Shown here: piece after piece, positions 28,365 to 39,442 of the stretch
Position numbering within the stretch: position 1 is the first letter of the stretch
Layout of the letters: every line of letters starts with the position of its first letter
Assembly (NCBI GenBank): GCA_039545295.1
Contig: BCIK01000003.1
Location: forward strand, 930,001 to 994,000
Source: Udeniomyces pyricola
Taxonomy: Eukaryota > Basidiomycota > Tremellomycetes > Cystofilobasidiales > Mrakiaceae
Length of the DNA stretch: 64,000 bases
Reading direction: 5' to 3'
Made by a program: the position numbers and the translations under genes
Notes under the pieces: model-generated
What the model saw: only the letters and a program-made list of their open reading frames with translations
What the model was told of the DNA's origin: nothing
The model's database searches: none

Positions 28365-30778
28365 ATGGCCCCCCAAAATCCATCCTCAACGCCCTCCCCT
28401 CCCATCCCTTTTCCGGCCTACACTCAACAGGTCAACCGTTTCATCCGAGAGAACAACGGTACCCGGCTCGCAGCTATGCTAGCCCTTGACGGACAGATCG
28501 CCACTGCTACCGTCAGAGGACTCACCGGGAGCTCAGTTCGTCTCCTTCCATCCGTTCAAATCCCAATCTGCATGGCCTCGTCAGTCGAGCTCATCATACA
28601 CCTACCGCCTCTCGACCTCCCCATCCGCCCTTTTGACGCGTCTCGTTGCGTGTAGAAACACGTCCTCAGTCCGCATACGAGCATGCTACCCGAACCGTTC
28701 TCCGACGTCGTCATTTCGCACATTCAAGTCCTCGTTCTCAGTCAGGAGGCCACCGAAAACCATAACGGGGCCAGTTGGGTTGCTGCGTGAGCCCGGTCGT
28801 TTCCCCTTGCTCAGGGTGGGTACTTGATCGGTAGTCTCCGTCGCTATTCTAACATGACATTCTTTTCATCCAATGTCACGCGTCTTTGTATTTATCTCAT
28901 CTTTGTCATCGCAGCTACAAAGAGCAGGTTTCATGCCTCACGTGCGTTCATATCTCTGACTCATAAGCCCCTTCAGTATCAAGGGCTTACACCCTTTATC
29001 GTCCTCGCCGGCCGCCCCGCCCCATCTTTCGACCTTTTCCTAAATCTCAGCAACTTCATGAACCGATACCTCATCAACCAGACGTCTTGGCCACTAGCTG
29101 TCCTCTACCAGCTGTGCCGAGATTTACGCGAGCTGGGAGAAAAGGTGGCTAACCCTCAACCTAAACAAAAAAAAAAACTGTCCTTTTTGTGGGGAGGGTT
29201 ACTTAACAATGACCACCGCTTTCGTGCCCCCGCCTCCCTTTTTATTCTTTTATTGTTTTGTTCTGCTGTATCGTGATCTTGACTCCGACAGGCCGATGAT
29301 CATCTATTTTCGATAGGGGCTCAAAAGAACCCGGTCTCACTCGAGGACGCAGCTCGACATATCAACAAGGCGTTCACTATCGTCGCGACCGATCGGTAAG
29401 CACGCCTTTCCTGGACTTTCTATCTAGCCTGCTCGTTTGGGAAACCAATCCACTTACTCGAATTCATTTCGAGGACCTACGTAGTCAGCATAAGGGGAAA
29501 CAGTCGCGGCAAAAAGGCATTTACTACATTGCCGGTCTGTCGATAAAATGCTACTTCAAGGTATGTACTTTCTCGGCCCATCGCTAGCGTTTACCTACTT
29601 CTCCCCTCTCACTCTCCCCTCATACGTATTATAATCGCATCATGACGCTTGGTGCTCCACAGGTCAATCGCCCAACGCTGTGCAAAAATATCATCCGAGC
29701 GATCGGTTCGTCAGCGAACCCTCAGCCATTCGACAATTATCCGATAGGTCATCGGGTCACCTGGAAGTATTACATGGGCATGCTAGCCTTCCTCGAGGAA
29801 GATTACACCAAGGTATATCTCTATTCAGGTTATCGTATCGAAGGATGTGGGATGAATTGGCCCACTTACGTTTTCACTTCATCTTTCTTTTCCGCTCTTT
29901 GCTTTTTTTTCCCACACGTCTCCCTTCAGGCGGACGAGCAACTCTCATGGGCGTTCGAGAATTGTCATCATGCGTCCTATCACAACCTTCAGTTTGTCCT
30001 TATCTCATCTTTTCATCTTTCTTTGTTCTCTTCGCTTCGCCGAAGTCTATCCTTAGCCCGAATCATCGCGACTTTCTACTTACGTGTTGTTGCTGTCAAT
30101 CACCACCTCAACGTTTCATTTACCTTCCTTCCTTTTCTCCTCCCTTCCAGAAAGATTCTTCACCTTCTTCTTCCTATTCACCTCCTTCGTGGGATTCTTC
30201 CCTCTGCCAAACTCCTCACCATGTTCCCCTCTCTCGCGGCGTTCTACTCTCCCTTCCTGGACGCCATCCGGACATCGTCCCTCGTTGCGTACGATGCGGC
30301 GCTCTCATCTCGTCAACTCCAAGCGGTCGAAGGTGGAGTCTGGCTCGCGCTCGAACGGGCACGCGAAGTCGTTCTGAGAGGCGTCTTCAAGAAAGTATGG
30401 GTCGCGAATGGGAAGCAGAGTCGGGTGTCCATCGGAGACTTTAAAGCCGGACTCGTCGTTGCGTTGGCTGGAGGTCAAGGGGAAAAGATTGAGAGTGAAG
30501 AGGTCGAATGTCTCGTGGCGAATATGATCTACAAGGTTCGTCCACTCTCTATCTCTCGCTCGAGTATCCCTTTTCTTTCCGTAAGATGACGGTGACGAGG
30601 ATGAGACAGAGGACGATGACAAGATGGAAACTGATGGCTTGGATGTCTGTCTTTCGGTGTGGTTGGTCGGTTGTAGGGTTACATGAAAGGGTACATCTCA
30701 CATGGCCATCAGATCGTCGTGTTGAGCGCCAAAAATGCGTTCCCACCGCTTTCCAGTCGGGTAACGCCTGGGCAATGA
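28365..30778 (+). CDS. PCI-domain protein, CSN12 / PCID2 (Thp1-like) family
   Basis: Ten exons give about 453 aa: 28365-28535, 28656-28786, 28915-28927, 28977-29144, 29292-29395, 29485-29560, 29663-29812, 29930-29991, 30151-30535, 30677-30778. Phases match and all sites are GT-AG. The middle region (RDLRELGEK, KNPVSLEDAARHINKAFTI, GIYYIAGLSIKCYFK) and the C-terminal PCI region (KILHLLLPIHLLRGILPSAKLL ... GYMKGYISHGHQIVVLSAKNAFP) match this family. Members sit either in the TREX-2 mRNA-export complex with a Sac3 and Sem1 partner, or near the COP9 signalosome; sequence alone does not decide, so no symbol is given. Exon 3 is a 13-nt micro-exon encoding most of AYKEQ. Reading through any of the neighbouring introns meets stops. 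Confidence 0.9.
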
Positions 30779-31843
30779 TGAGCGGACGATATCACTAGAG
30801 CTCTGTGTTGATGGGAAGTGGCGAGCCAGGGGAGAATGATTTATGAATAAGGGGGAGAAAGGGAGGACAAGTATATTGTCAGGCCGCTAAGTAGGATCGA
30901 TTAGGAGGGCCGCTGGTCAGATGCGAGCCATCGGACGAACATCGGGCCGTGCCGAGATATCGATGGATCTAATATATACAACATTATGAGGATGAATATC
31001 CCCGACCTTAGGGGTACATTGTCATCGCCACCCCATTATGTATGCTAGCCTTGCAGCACACTAGCCTGGCGGGCAGCATGTGGCCGTACTCGCTTGTGTG
31101 ACAGACGTCGATCGGGGCAAGTGGTGTTCCAGGATGATGCCAGGGTGTATTGATTAAAAAAGAGGACGCTGGGAGAAGGGTGACGACGTCGTTTCTAGAG
31201 ATGAGAAAGTGGACGAACAGCCTTGCATAGCTTGGATAGCTTGCATGTTTGCGTGTTTGATGAAGCGTTAATTCATGGCCGCGTCATATATATATATATA
31301 TATATATTGACGGGACAACGTGGTGTGGTGAAACCGAATGAGGTGGTCGGGCGATGGGAATTATACTTGGTACGGGTTATTGGATATGGGATATCGGGTG
31401 ACAGTCTTCGGAAATTGCACCTTCGCTTCCGACGCGATTTTCGATCCGGGGGCGGCAGCGGCAACATAGGCGGGCGGCGGCCGATACAGATGGCGAAGCC
31501 TCCACTTGAATCCAGTTTGGTCCTGTTCAGTCTTGCCCCCTTTCTCCCAACCTACTCGCCGGTCTCTGATCTCTTTCCCCTTCCGCCTCATCATTGTCTA
31601 CGCCACTCCGTCTTCTCCTCCATTCCCCCTCCCCCTCCCCCCCTTCCTTAGGGACCTCTTGCACCAGTCATGTCCGCCTGCGTGCGTATATCCACCGGGC
31701 GTGTTTTCTCTGTTCCAACAGCACGCAGCCCCAAACGTTCGTCATACTGGTTCGGTTGTTGACGTGCTTCACCTTTCCCCTTCTCCAATGCACTCCCCCC
31801 TTCTCCGGACGACCCATGGTCTCTCTGCCAATCCCTCCTTTAG
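30779..31843. other. Spacer and unresolved 5' part of the membrane-protein gene
   Basis: About 1.07 kb between the CSN12-like stop and the first exon I can defend for the next gene. It holds a (TA)n run at about 31287-31306 and CT-rich sequence from 31530 to 31650. The first exon of the membrane protein should lie here. Candidate ATGs at 31488 and 31670 exist, but neither gives a clean splice into 31844 with a convincing signal peptide. Confidence 0.4.
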
Positions 31844-34052
31844 ACGCCCGTTGCCATCTCGACCCTATACTCGATTGCTCCTTTCGAGACCGTCCTCACA
31901 ACTTCGACGCCTGTCACCCGGCTTACGACCGTCACCCAAACGACGGAGGCACTCCTCCCTGTGACGCAGACGATCAACGCGACCGAGGTCGTGTCGACGT
32001 CGAGTGTAGCTCGCGATGTGGTTGTCACCCAAACGGTCACCGAGTTTTCTCAGGCATTAGTCACTTCGACAGGTTCAAGGTGAGGAAGATTCAGGCGTGG
32101 TTGAGAGATGAGGTGTGGGAAGCAGGATGTGTTGCATCATGATGATGAGGGAAGGGAAGCATGAGGAGTAAGGGAGTAAGAGACAAGATATGGATTATTC
32201 GGTCGCCAAGAGAACGGAAAGCCTGCCGAGGTCTGAGCGTTGGCTCTTTCTGTTCTCGCCTTGTGCTATTGCAACATTGCCCCATCGTGCCAAGGGTAAC
32301 CCCCCCCCCCCCCCCNNCNNNCAGCAGGGGAGCACCATTCTCCTTGACGCAATGCTGTCCTCGTTCCGTCTCGTTCCGCTCGGTCGGTCACTTGAGGTCC
32401 GACGACTATAGCCTCACAGCACAATCGATATCGCGTTGTGTTTGCTTTGCGACAGCCGCTCATCATCTTGCTTGCTTGCTTCTTCTTCTTCTTCCCTGCC
32501 ACACGCGTCGTCCCGATCTATCCAGTTCGATCCCTACTCAAACCGTCTTTTCGACCTGCCCATCTACTACGTCCGATTCCACGTCCGCCGTTGTCTCATC
32601 GTCAACGACTCAGGCCCAATCAAGCTCCATATCCTCTTCTTCCTCACCCTCTTCCGCCGTTGTGGCCGAGTCCTCGTCTGTCGCTGCGTCAAGTGCGTCC
32701 GCCTCGGAAACTTCTCAACAGATCTCAGCCAGTAGTAGTGCCAGTGTCGATTCCAGCTCGTCTGCAGCCGCCGTCGATAGTTCGACCATCACGTCAGAAT
32801 CGTCCTCCAGTCAGACCTCGACTAGCTACGTGACCGTGTTCTACACGTCTACCGTGACGGGCGCTGGAGGGTCTCGAAGTGGGGTCAGGGCGGCGAGCGC
32901 GAGTGCTTTGGTCGGAGGGAACAGAGCTAGCTCTAACAGTGGGGCTATTGCTGGTGGTGTTGTACGTTCTGTCTCACTTTTGCGTTTCCCCTTGGATGCC
33001 TCTTCGATGCAGGAGCCGTTCAGCTGACTGTTCATTTTAATTTTTAATTTCTCTCTCTTCCTCCCTTCCTCTCTCCATCTGCCATAAACTCCTGGTACTC
33101 AGATCGGAGGTGTCGCCGGATTGGCCATCGTTCTCGGCGTCATCTTCTTCTTCCTTCGGCGCAACAAGAAGAACCGCCAATCCCAGGCGTTCCTCTCGGG
33201 CGCCATCTTCGAGCCGGACCATGCTGAAAAGTACCCTTCTCCGGGCCCAGGGATCGCGTCGTCCTCGTCTGGTGGGTTCCTCGCGAGCAGACGGTTGAGT
33301 GGGTTGGGTTCAGGGGGCGGCATGTGGGGGAGTGGGGGTGGGTCGACCGGCGGCGGTGGAGAGGGGAGCGAAATGAGTGAGGGACGGAATGGAGCAGGGA
33401 TCGGAGCTGGTCTTGCGGCGGCGGCGGGGGCTGGAGCAGCAGGTGGTGGAATGGGTCAGAGACGGAGGAGTGAGCTTGATTATGACGATGAGCACGACGA
33501 TGGCTACACCCCTTGTAAGTCTTAGTTTCATCCCTCCTCAAACTTCCATCGTTCCTTCGGACGGTTGTCCTTAGTCTACTCGCTCATGTTTGTATTTCTG
33601 CCAACTTTTTTTTTTTTTTTCTTTTCCTCGATACAGATGGCGGTTACACCGACTATCCTACACCGATGGTAGCGCCTATGCATTCGGCTCGTTCCCCACC
33701 CAATTCTCCTCCACTCTCATCTGAACACTCCCACCACGCCTACTACAACCAGCCCCAATCGTTCTCGCCCCAAGCGACGGCCTACGACGAGCATCCTACC
33801 TGGGGATCCGCCTACCCGACGTCGTCCTCCAACAGTCATGGATGGGGGAGCCCGAACCCGACTCACGGCACACCTTATGGTGGTGCCACCGGTTCGACTA
33901 ATACGCGTTTGGAGGAAGGTTCGAGTGGATCGTCAGCAGCGGCCAAGGCAACCGAGGCCAACATGGCGTTGCCGGAAGCTCAGAGCTCGAACGTACATGT
34001 TCATCAAGATGGAGGACGATACGAAGAGCCGATTCCTCCGAGCTATCGATAG
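31844..34052 (+). CDS. Ser/Thr-rich single-pass plasma-membrane protein (5' end unresolved)
   Basis: Four exons are firm: 31844-32079, 32526-32961, 33103-33514, 33637-34052. The first two encode a Ser/Thr-rich outer region with TVTQT/VVTQTVTE repeats and long Ser runs, likely heavily O-mannosylated. A transmembrane helix spans the next intron: IAGGVV, then IGGVAGLAIVLGVIFFFL, followed by the stop-transfer RRNKKNR. The cytoplasmic part is Gly/Ser-rich, then Tyr/Pro/Ser-rich, ending PIPPSYR. The layout resembles fungal cell-wall sensors (Mid2/Wsc type) and other mucin-like surface proteins, but there is no WSC cysteine domain in the visible part. The signal-peptide exon is missing from my model. 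The intron 32080-32525 contains an assembly gap after a C run. A role in wall sensing is inference from architecture only. Confidence 0.75.
32316..32321. other. Small assembly ambiguity beside a poly-C tract
   Basis: Five N bases follow a run of about 16 C residues. The site lies inside an intron of the Ser/Thr-rich membrane protein gene, so it does not affect the coding sequence. Confidence 0.95.
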
Positions 34053-34982
34053 ATCTTTGTCTCCTCTATCTCTCTCTTTTCTTCTTTTCTTTTCGTTTGC
34101 TTTTTCCCATCTCCTCTTCGCATCTTGTCCCTGTCTGACCGGTCTGTTCCCTCGATCGATCGACCCATCTACATCTCTTGTCATCATCATCTTCTTTTCT
34201 TCCTTGTTTTTTTTTTTCTCTTCCCCCTTTGTTTCTTCCTCATCATTACGTCCTTGGCGCTTGTCATCTCCATCCTCCATCCATCTTCCTTCTTCCCATA
34301 AAACAAAGACCACAGAACAAAAACAAAACCTTCTCCTTCACCATCATCCCCTGCGCGTCCTCTTTCTTTCGAAACCTCTTTTCGTTTTTTTTTCTCTTCT
34401 TTCTTCTTATTCTTCATCATCTTCTTTTTTGTGATGTCTCAATTTTTTTTCCCACCTTCGACTCAGTCAGTAACTTTACGAATCGATACACATCCGATCT
34501 AATCCCAAATCCTAATCTGATTTTTTTTTCCCCCTTTGCCCCTTCGGCCCTCTCAATATATGACATCTCACTCTCCCTTCCTGTCATCTATCTGTCCTTC
34601 AGACTAGCCATCCACGTTTTCCCCCAATACGTCCATCGTCCAACGGACACAAAACACGACCCATCATTGTACATCGTACGTTCGTTATGCCATATTATGA
34701 AGAAAGAAAAGACCACACTAGCTAGATACTAGAGAGAGAGTAAGGGATCACTGTGGAGGCGTGCAAGAGAGAGAGAGAGTTATCGATGCTACAATTATAC
34801 GTCATCCATCAACCCATCAAACCCCTTACCCCACCCNCCCAACCCCCNNCCCTACGAAAGATAGCAGAAGAAAAAGGCGAGAAGAAGAGAAAGTGAAACG
34901 AGGCCCCTCCGTCCCCCGAAAACCAGATTCCTCCAGAAAACAACGAACCAGATATAAAAGGAACCAGGTGAGATGGATCGAC

Positions 34983-35006
34983 ATATATATATATATATAT
35001 ATATAT
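34983..35006. repeat. (AT)12 microsatellite
   Basis: A perfect AT dinucleotide run in the spacer between the membrane-protein gene and MRS2. Confidence 0.95.
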
Positions 35007-35044
35007 CTAGGCCGGGTCGACGGCGTAGATCGTCGCAGGTATAT

Positions 35045-35074
35045 CAACAACAACAACAACAACAACAACAACAA
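35045..35074. repeat. (CAA)n microsatellite
   Basis: About ten perfect CAA units lie 40 bases after the AT run. Confidence 0.95.
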
Positions 35075-35189
35075 AACACCCCCACCAAAAAGACCAAAAT
35101 CAGATGATGACTCTTCCCATTCTCCCTTAACCAATCCCATAAGCTCGATGAGGTTCCTTCTCCTTTTTTTTTTTTTACATGCTTAGTGT

Positions 35190-35710
35190 CAGCCTCACCG
35201 GTGATCTCTACAGCGTCAACGTACTCAGATATCCCATTCCGACTGCTACTGCCATGACGAGTGCCTGCTGGCCTGGCGCCGCAGCAGCGGCAAGTATCAT
35301 GAAAGCCAAACTGCAGTCGAAGCGACCGTGCGCCCCAGAGATCAAACTCGTGAAGCTGGGGTCGTGGAACTAGTGATAGAGAATGTCTTCGAAGAGGATG
35401 CAGAAGATGAGGAGGCCGTCGACACACTACTGCTGGCGATCCCCGCACTAGTACTTGGAGAGTGATCTTTGGGTAGCCCTATCAGAAGTCGCCCAGGGCT
35501 GAGATGTGTTGATGATGGGTGGTTCGATTAAGTAGTAGACATCATCAGTCTCGGCTGCGTTGTCGTCGTCGTCGTCGTCGTCGATGCGAGTAAGGTTTCG
35601 GTTGTAAGGGTGGAGGAAAGAATGGTAGAGGTCGGAACAGTGAAGTTGAGTTGAGGAGGGAGAGTAAAGTATGGGACTTGGGTCGTTGCGTTGAGGAAAT
35701 ACAGGAGATA
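35190..35710 (-). pseudogene. Possible decayed or mis-assembled Ser/Thr-rich surface-protein gene
   Basis: On the minus strand, separate short frames read like pieces of one wall protein. First comes a Thr-rich stretch (FTVPTSTILSSTLTTETLLA plus a poly-Thr run from ACG repeats at about 35562-35583), ending at a stop near 35530. Then a Ser-rich stretch follows (PSTSAGIASSSVSTASSSSA). Last is a hydrophobic tail in another frame (CSLAFMILAAAAAPGQQALV) that could be a GPI signal. The frames do not join by good splice sites and no start codon is evident. It could be a pseudogene, a gene broken by sequencing errors (N bases are near), or chance. I assign no function. Confidence 0.2.
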
Positions 35711-36792
35711 CTTTGTGAGTGAACTATGCTAGTTTGTTTTTTTTTCAAAGTTTTCTGGTTTTTTTTTTTTTTTTTTTTTTGTAATTGTTNTTTTTAGAGT
35801 TTGTTTCCAGGCATGGTTTCGAGCGATCGTGAAGGGACGAACGTTCAACAAGGGGGATCATGCAAGACAAAGAAGGACCAAAGTGGAGATCAGTTATACG
35901 GCTCACAACGGCCCTAACCGTTGTACTCGTCCTGAGTGGCAGGAAAATCCAAGCATGTGATATGTTCAGGTACGTGTAGGAGTGTTGAAAAGGAACGAAC
36001 GAGGAGGTTAACGGAGCTACGGAGTCGGTCGTAAGACGAGATGATCATCATGGCTTCGTCTTTGAGATCGCATTGAACGCAGGCAGTAAACTGCGAGGTT
36101 CGGACGGATTTTCATGGTGGCGACAATGGAGAGTGTTGAGCACGGAAAGGTAGATGGATCGTCGATTTAAGGCAGGTCGTCTCTTGTCGAAGGGTGATTG
36201 TTCTGGATTCAAGAACGACGCTTGTCATGCTTGTCGATTTCATGGAGAGAGGACCGTGCATTGGCACTTGCAAGAGCAGTCAGTAACAGGACGGGAAGGG
36301 CAAAAGAACAGGTCCAAGCGATGTTCTGTGAGATCAAAAGGGGTCAGGGCGCACGGGCGACGGATGGGCGGGCGGTCGGCCGACGCTCGACGCTTGCTGG
36401 GCCAGGCTGGGCTTAGATTTCGCTACTACTGATAGTTGTAGCTCGCCAGACTGAGTGACAACATCAGTCCGGTTCGTAAGGTCACTGAGAGCCATTTGAA
36501 GAGAGCGAGAGGAATGTTGTCGGGCCAAGATCAGCTATAAGCCTACGCTGCGATGCAAGTCAAGGCCGTCAGGATGGTGGGAGCTGGCCGATAGCGATGC
36601 CTGATAACCGCCCGTCCTTGGTACTCGGCCAAGTACCAGCAGTCCAGCCAGTAGGTGACCAAGATATATCAAAACACCCTATGCGTTCAGATTCAACTTC
36701 TAGTTTGTTCCAATCCGGACCTATATAGAAAGGAGGAAAAAAGAAAAAGGATAAAAAAATCCATCCAACGTGTATATTGACATCTACATTCC

Positions 36793-39096
36793 CTATTGAT
36801 CTTGGTTGAGTTTCTGCCAAGGCCATCTCCACGTGAACCACTTGCCCGTCTCCAAATTATCCCTATCCCTCCCTATGCGGACTTCCCTCTTCATTCCCGC
36901 CCTCTCTTTAAACCCTCCTTGACCATGTTCGAAGGCATGGTGACCGCTCGCCCGAGGACCGAGACCGACGCGGCGGACCGCGTTGAGCTTGCGCACACCG
37001 ACGTGGGTGAAGAGACCAGTCCCGACAACGAGGGAGGCAGTGACGTAGTAGAAGAGATGAGGGTCTTCTTCCCAGCCAGAGAGAAGGTTCATGCCAAAGA
37101 CACCAGAGGCTAGTGTAGCGCAACCGAGGCCGATTGAGAAGAGGGTAAGCTAGAGAACAGCCAGATGCAAGAGAAACGAAGGAAGAGTGTATCCGTGATA
37201 TATCAGCTGGGGAAGGACAGGCGGTTTGTTTGGTAAGAAAAAGAAGAAAAAGCAATCAGGAGAACCAGTTTGTGATAGCATGAAGAGCGAACCTTGAGTT
37301 CTAGCACGAGCAACGCGTTCCGAGACGTAGCCAAAAGCAGATCGACAATCTCATTCTGCGCCTGGAGATTGGCCGTCGTCGTCTGAACTTGAGTCGTCTC
37401 ACCAAACGTGTTGCAAGCAGGAATGGTAGGAGATAAAGAGAGAGAGAAAATGAAGAAAAATATGGCCCAGGGGTCAGAACGAAGCTCTGACGTATTCCAC
37501 TCAAGACAGGTAAGGGAAAGGTCTATAAGAGGGCGGTGAATGGATGGATGCATGGATGGAAAACAACTACCTTCCGAGATGACCTCTTCCAGTCGCTGAG
37601 AAAACGATTCGAGCATCAACTCGATGTCCTCGAGCCCCCCTCTAGCCGTGCGGGGCGTCGAGGCACCCGAGAGGACCATGGCTTGAATGATGTCGTCTAC
37701 GTTTCCAGCAAGAAAGAAACCAGATATGAGCTTGTTTTCTCTTCCTTTGCTCTTACTATTCATGCCTACTCAAGATCCGCTCAGTCGCATCGTCATCACT
37801 TCCCACGATTGGAACGCACCGTCTACCAAACATCTTTCCACTGCATCGTTGACCAACCCGACCCTCTCTCCCAAGCCCGAAAGGTCCTTTGTCAACTCGA
37901 GCAACTTCATGAGAGAATCTCGCCCGATGTTGGTCTCGAGCGAGGCGAGGAGGTCACGAACTTCTCGTCGGATGAGCGTCATCTCGGCTTCGAGCGTCGA
38001 GGCTACGGAGAGCAAGAGCGAATCGAGAGCGCGAAAGTAAAAAGGCTCGTGGCCTTGAGCCGAACCGAGGTGGTTCTGAAGCAGGAAGAGAGCGAGACAG
38101 GGATAGGCGCAACGTCAGAACGTGAGTGAAGGTGTCGGGACAAGTGAATCAGTCGGCTTGACAATCATGGTTCATGATCTGAGGGGAAGATCAGAGGGGC
38201 AATGACGTACGACGAGATGGGTTGTGTATGCTTTGTGCAACCCAGAGGTTGGGCCTTCAGCCGAATCAAAGACAAGAACTTCATCTGGCTGCGTCCGGAT
38301 CAAAGCTCTGACATAGAGCATATTGAGCTTTGAAGGCCGCCCATTTGTGAGAGGAGAAACGAAATGGACGACAGGGGGTTCAGAGGGATTGATGAAAAAG
38401 GAGAAGGAAAATGTTAGATCTGGATACACCTAGAAAACCTGCGGCTTTTGTACCCATCAAGAACGTCTTACACACCACGATCAGCTGGTTACTCCTAGGC
38501 AGGATGGTAGCAACGAGGTTCTGTCTTCCTGCATAAACCCCGGCGGTGATAGCATTGTTCGAATCCAGTGGACGGACGTCTCGAGGATGCAGCTTGTAGC
38601 TTTCGACCAGTTGTGATTTGGTGTAAGCTAGACTTGGATGGAGTACCTCGCCTTGGGCATCGAATACAGTAACTGAGCTAGCAGAGAAGTGTAAGAGTTA
38701 AGATGTCAATCCGATATAGGCTCACCAGCAGAGGGATGGGTTAGATGAAGGAACAGGCAAGGCCCGCCAAGGAAGCGCTGAAAGGAACGTACAGCCTAAA
38801 CGAACGCTTTCACTTGATCTCTCTTCGGCCCGCTTGAACTCGGTGAGGATGGTCTCGCGTCGAGACGTAATGTCGGGGTTAGTTTCCTGTAAGCGCATGG
38901 TATCGTCGAGACCTTTGGTGCGGGAGGATGTTTGGGCAAAGTCTCGTTGACTGGTGGAAAGGGAGGCCAGACGGAGCGCGGCCGACGGGAAGCGAGACAG
39001 TCTGAAGGAACATGATTTGGGCAGGAGGATAGCGTTGGAGGAAGAACATATGTGGGATGAGAGATGGCGAGTCCGAGTCGCTATGAGGAGAGCCAT
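36793..39096 (-). CDS. MRS2: Mitochondrial inner-membrane magnesium channel, MRS2/LPE10 (CorA family)
   Basis: MRS2 carries Mg2+ into the matrix as a pentamer; in yeast, loss blocks group II intron splicing. Seven exons (39096-38793, 38672-38476, 38327-38211, 38075-37832, 37696-37571, 37387-37293, 37149-36793) give about 479 aa. The N-terminus is Arg/Ser-rich with few acids, a likely mitochondrial presequence. The matrix domain shows VTVFDAQGEV, LHPRDVRPLDS, LYVRALIRTQPDEVLVFDS and FYFRALDSLLLSVASTLEAE. Long helices follow, then TM1 with the signature GMN (about residues 380-382, in LASGVFGMNLLSGWEED), and TM2 (YYVTASLVVGTGLF). The basic tail is typical. The exon 4 donor and exon 6 acceptor are chosen to keep frame and are less certain than the rest. 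LPE10, the close paralogue, cannot be excluded. Confidence 0.92.
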
Positions 39097-39442
39097 GGTC
39101 GAGTTGAAGGTGAGCTGGCTGGGTGGGCTGCTGATTGCAACGTGGGACAGGCGATGATCAGGTCATGTGTCTTTGGTTGATCGTCAGTCGGCGATTTGGG
39201 CGCGTTTGATCCAGTTGATCAGTCGCGTGTGCGAGACTGAGGGTGTGACGTCATCGATCGATCGATATGAGTTATGTCCGGCGTCGACTTCGTTTTTTCT
39301 CCTCTCAACGTTACGTACGCACTCTTCGATCTGATGTTTGCTTTCTCATACTCCCATCGACCCATCCATATATATACGTCTTCCATCCATCCCATCTCCC
39401 ACCGGTCTCTACCCATCCTTCATCCTCCCCATCATCACCACC
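39097..39442. promoter_or_regulatory. Divergent spacer MRS2 / DUF3237 gene
   Basis: The 346 bases between two outward-facing starts probably hold both promoters. A GATCGATCGAT motif occurs at about 39256, and CT/CATC-rich sequence leads into the plus-strand gene. Nothing more specific is visible. Confidence 0.4.

Larger units (their letters stand above)
34053..36792. other. 2.7-kb repeat-rich spacer
   Basis: No secure gene is seen. From 34060 to 34600 the plus strand is CT-rich, probably the 3' end region of the membrane-protein gene. Isolated N bases occur at 34837, 34848-34849 and 35790, next to C and T homopolymers. Three microsatellites and a doubtful Ser/Thr-rich frame on the minus strand are listed separately. 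The part from 35800 to 36790 shows nothing I can assign. Confidence 0.5.

Noticed and set aside
36154..36432. 92-codon plus-strand frame with Cys and His
   Set aside because: No zinc-finger spacing holds up, no homologous pattern is recognised, and nothing upstream looks like a promoter or splice site.
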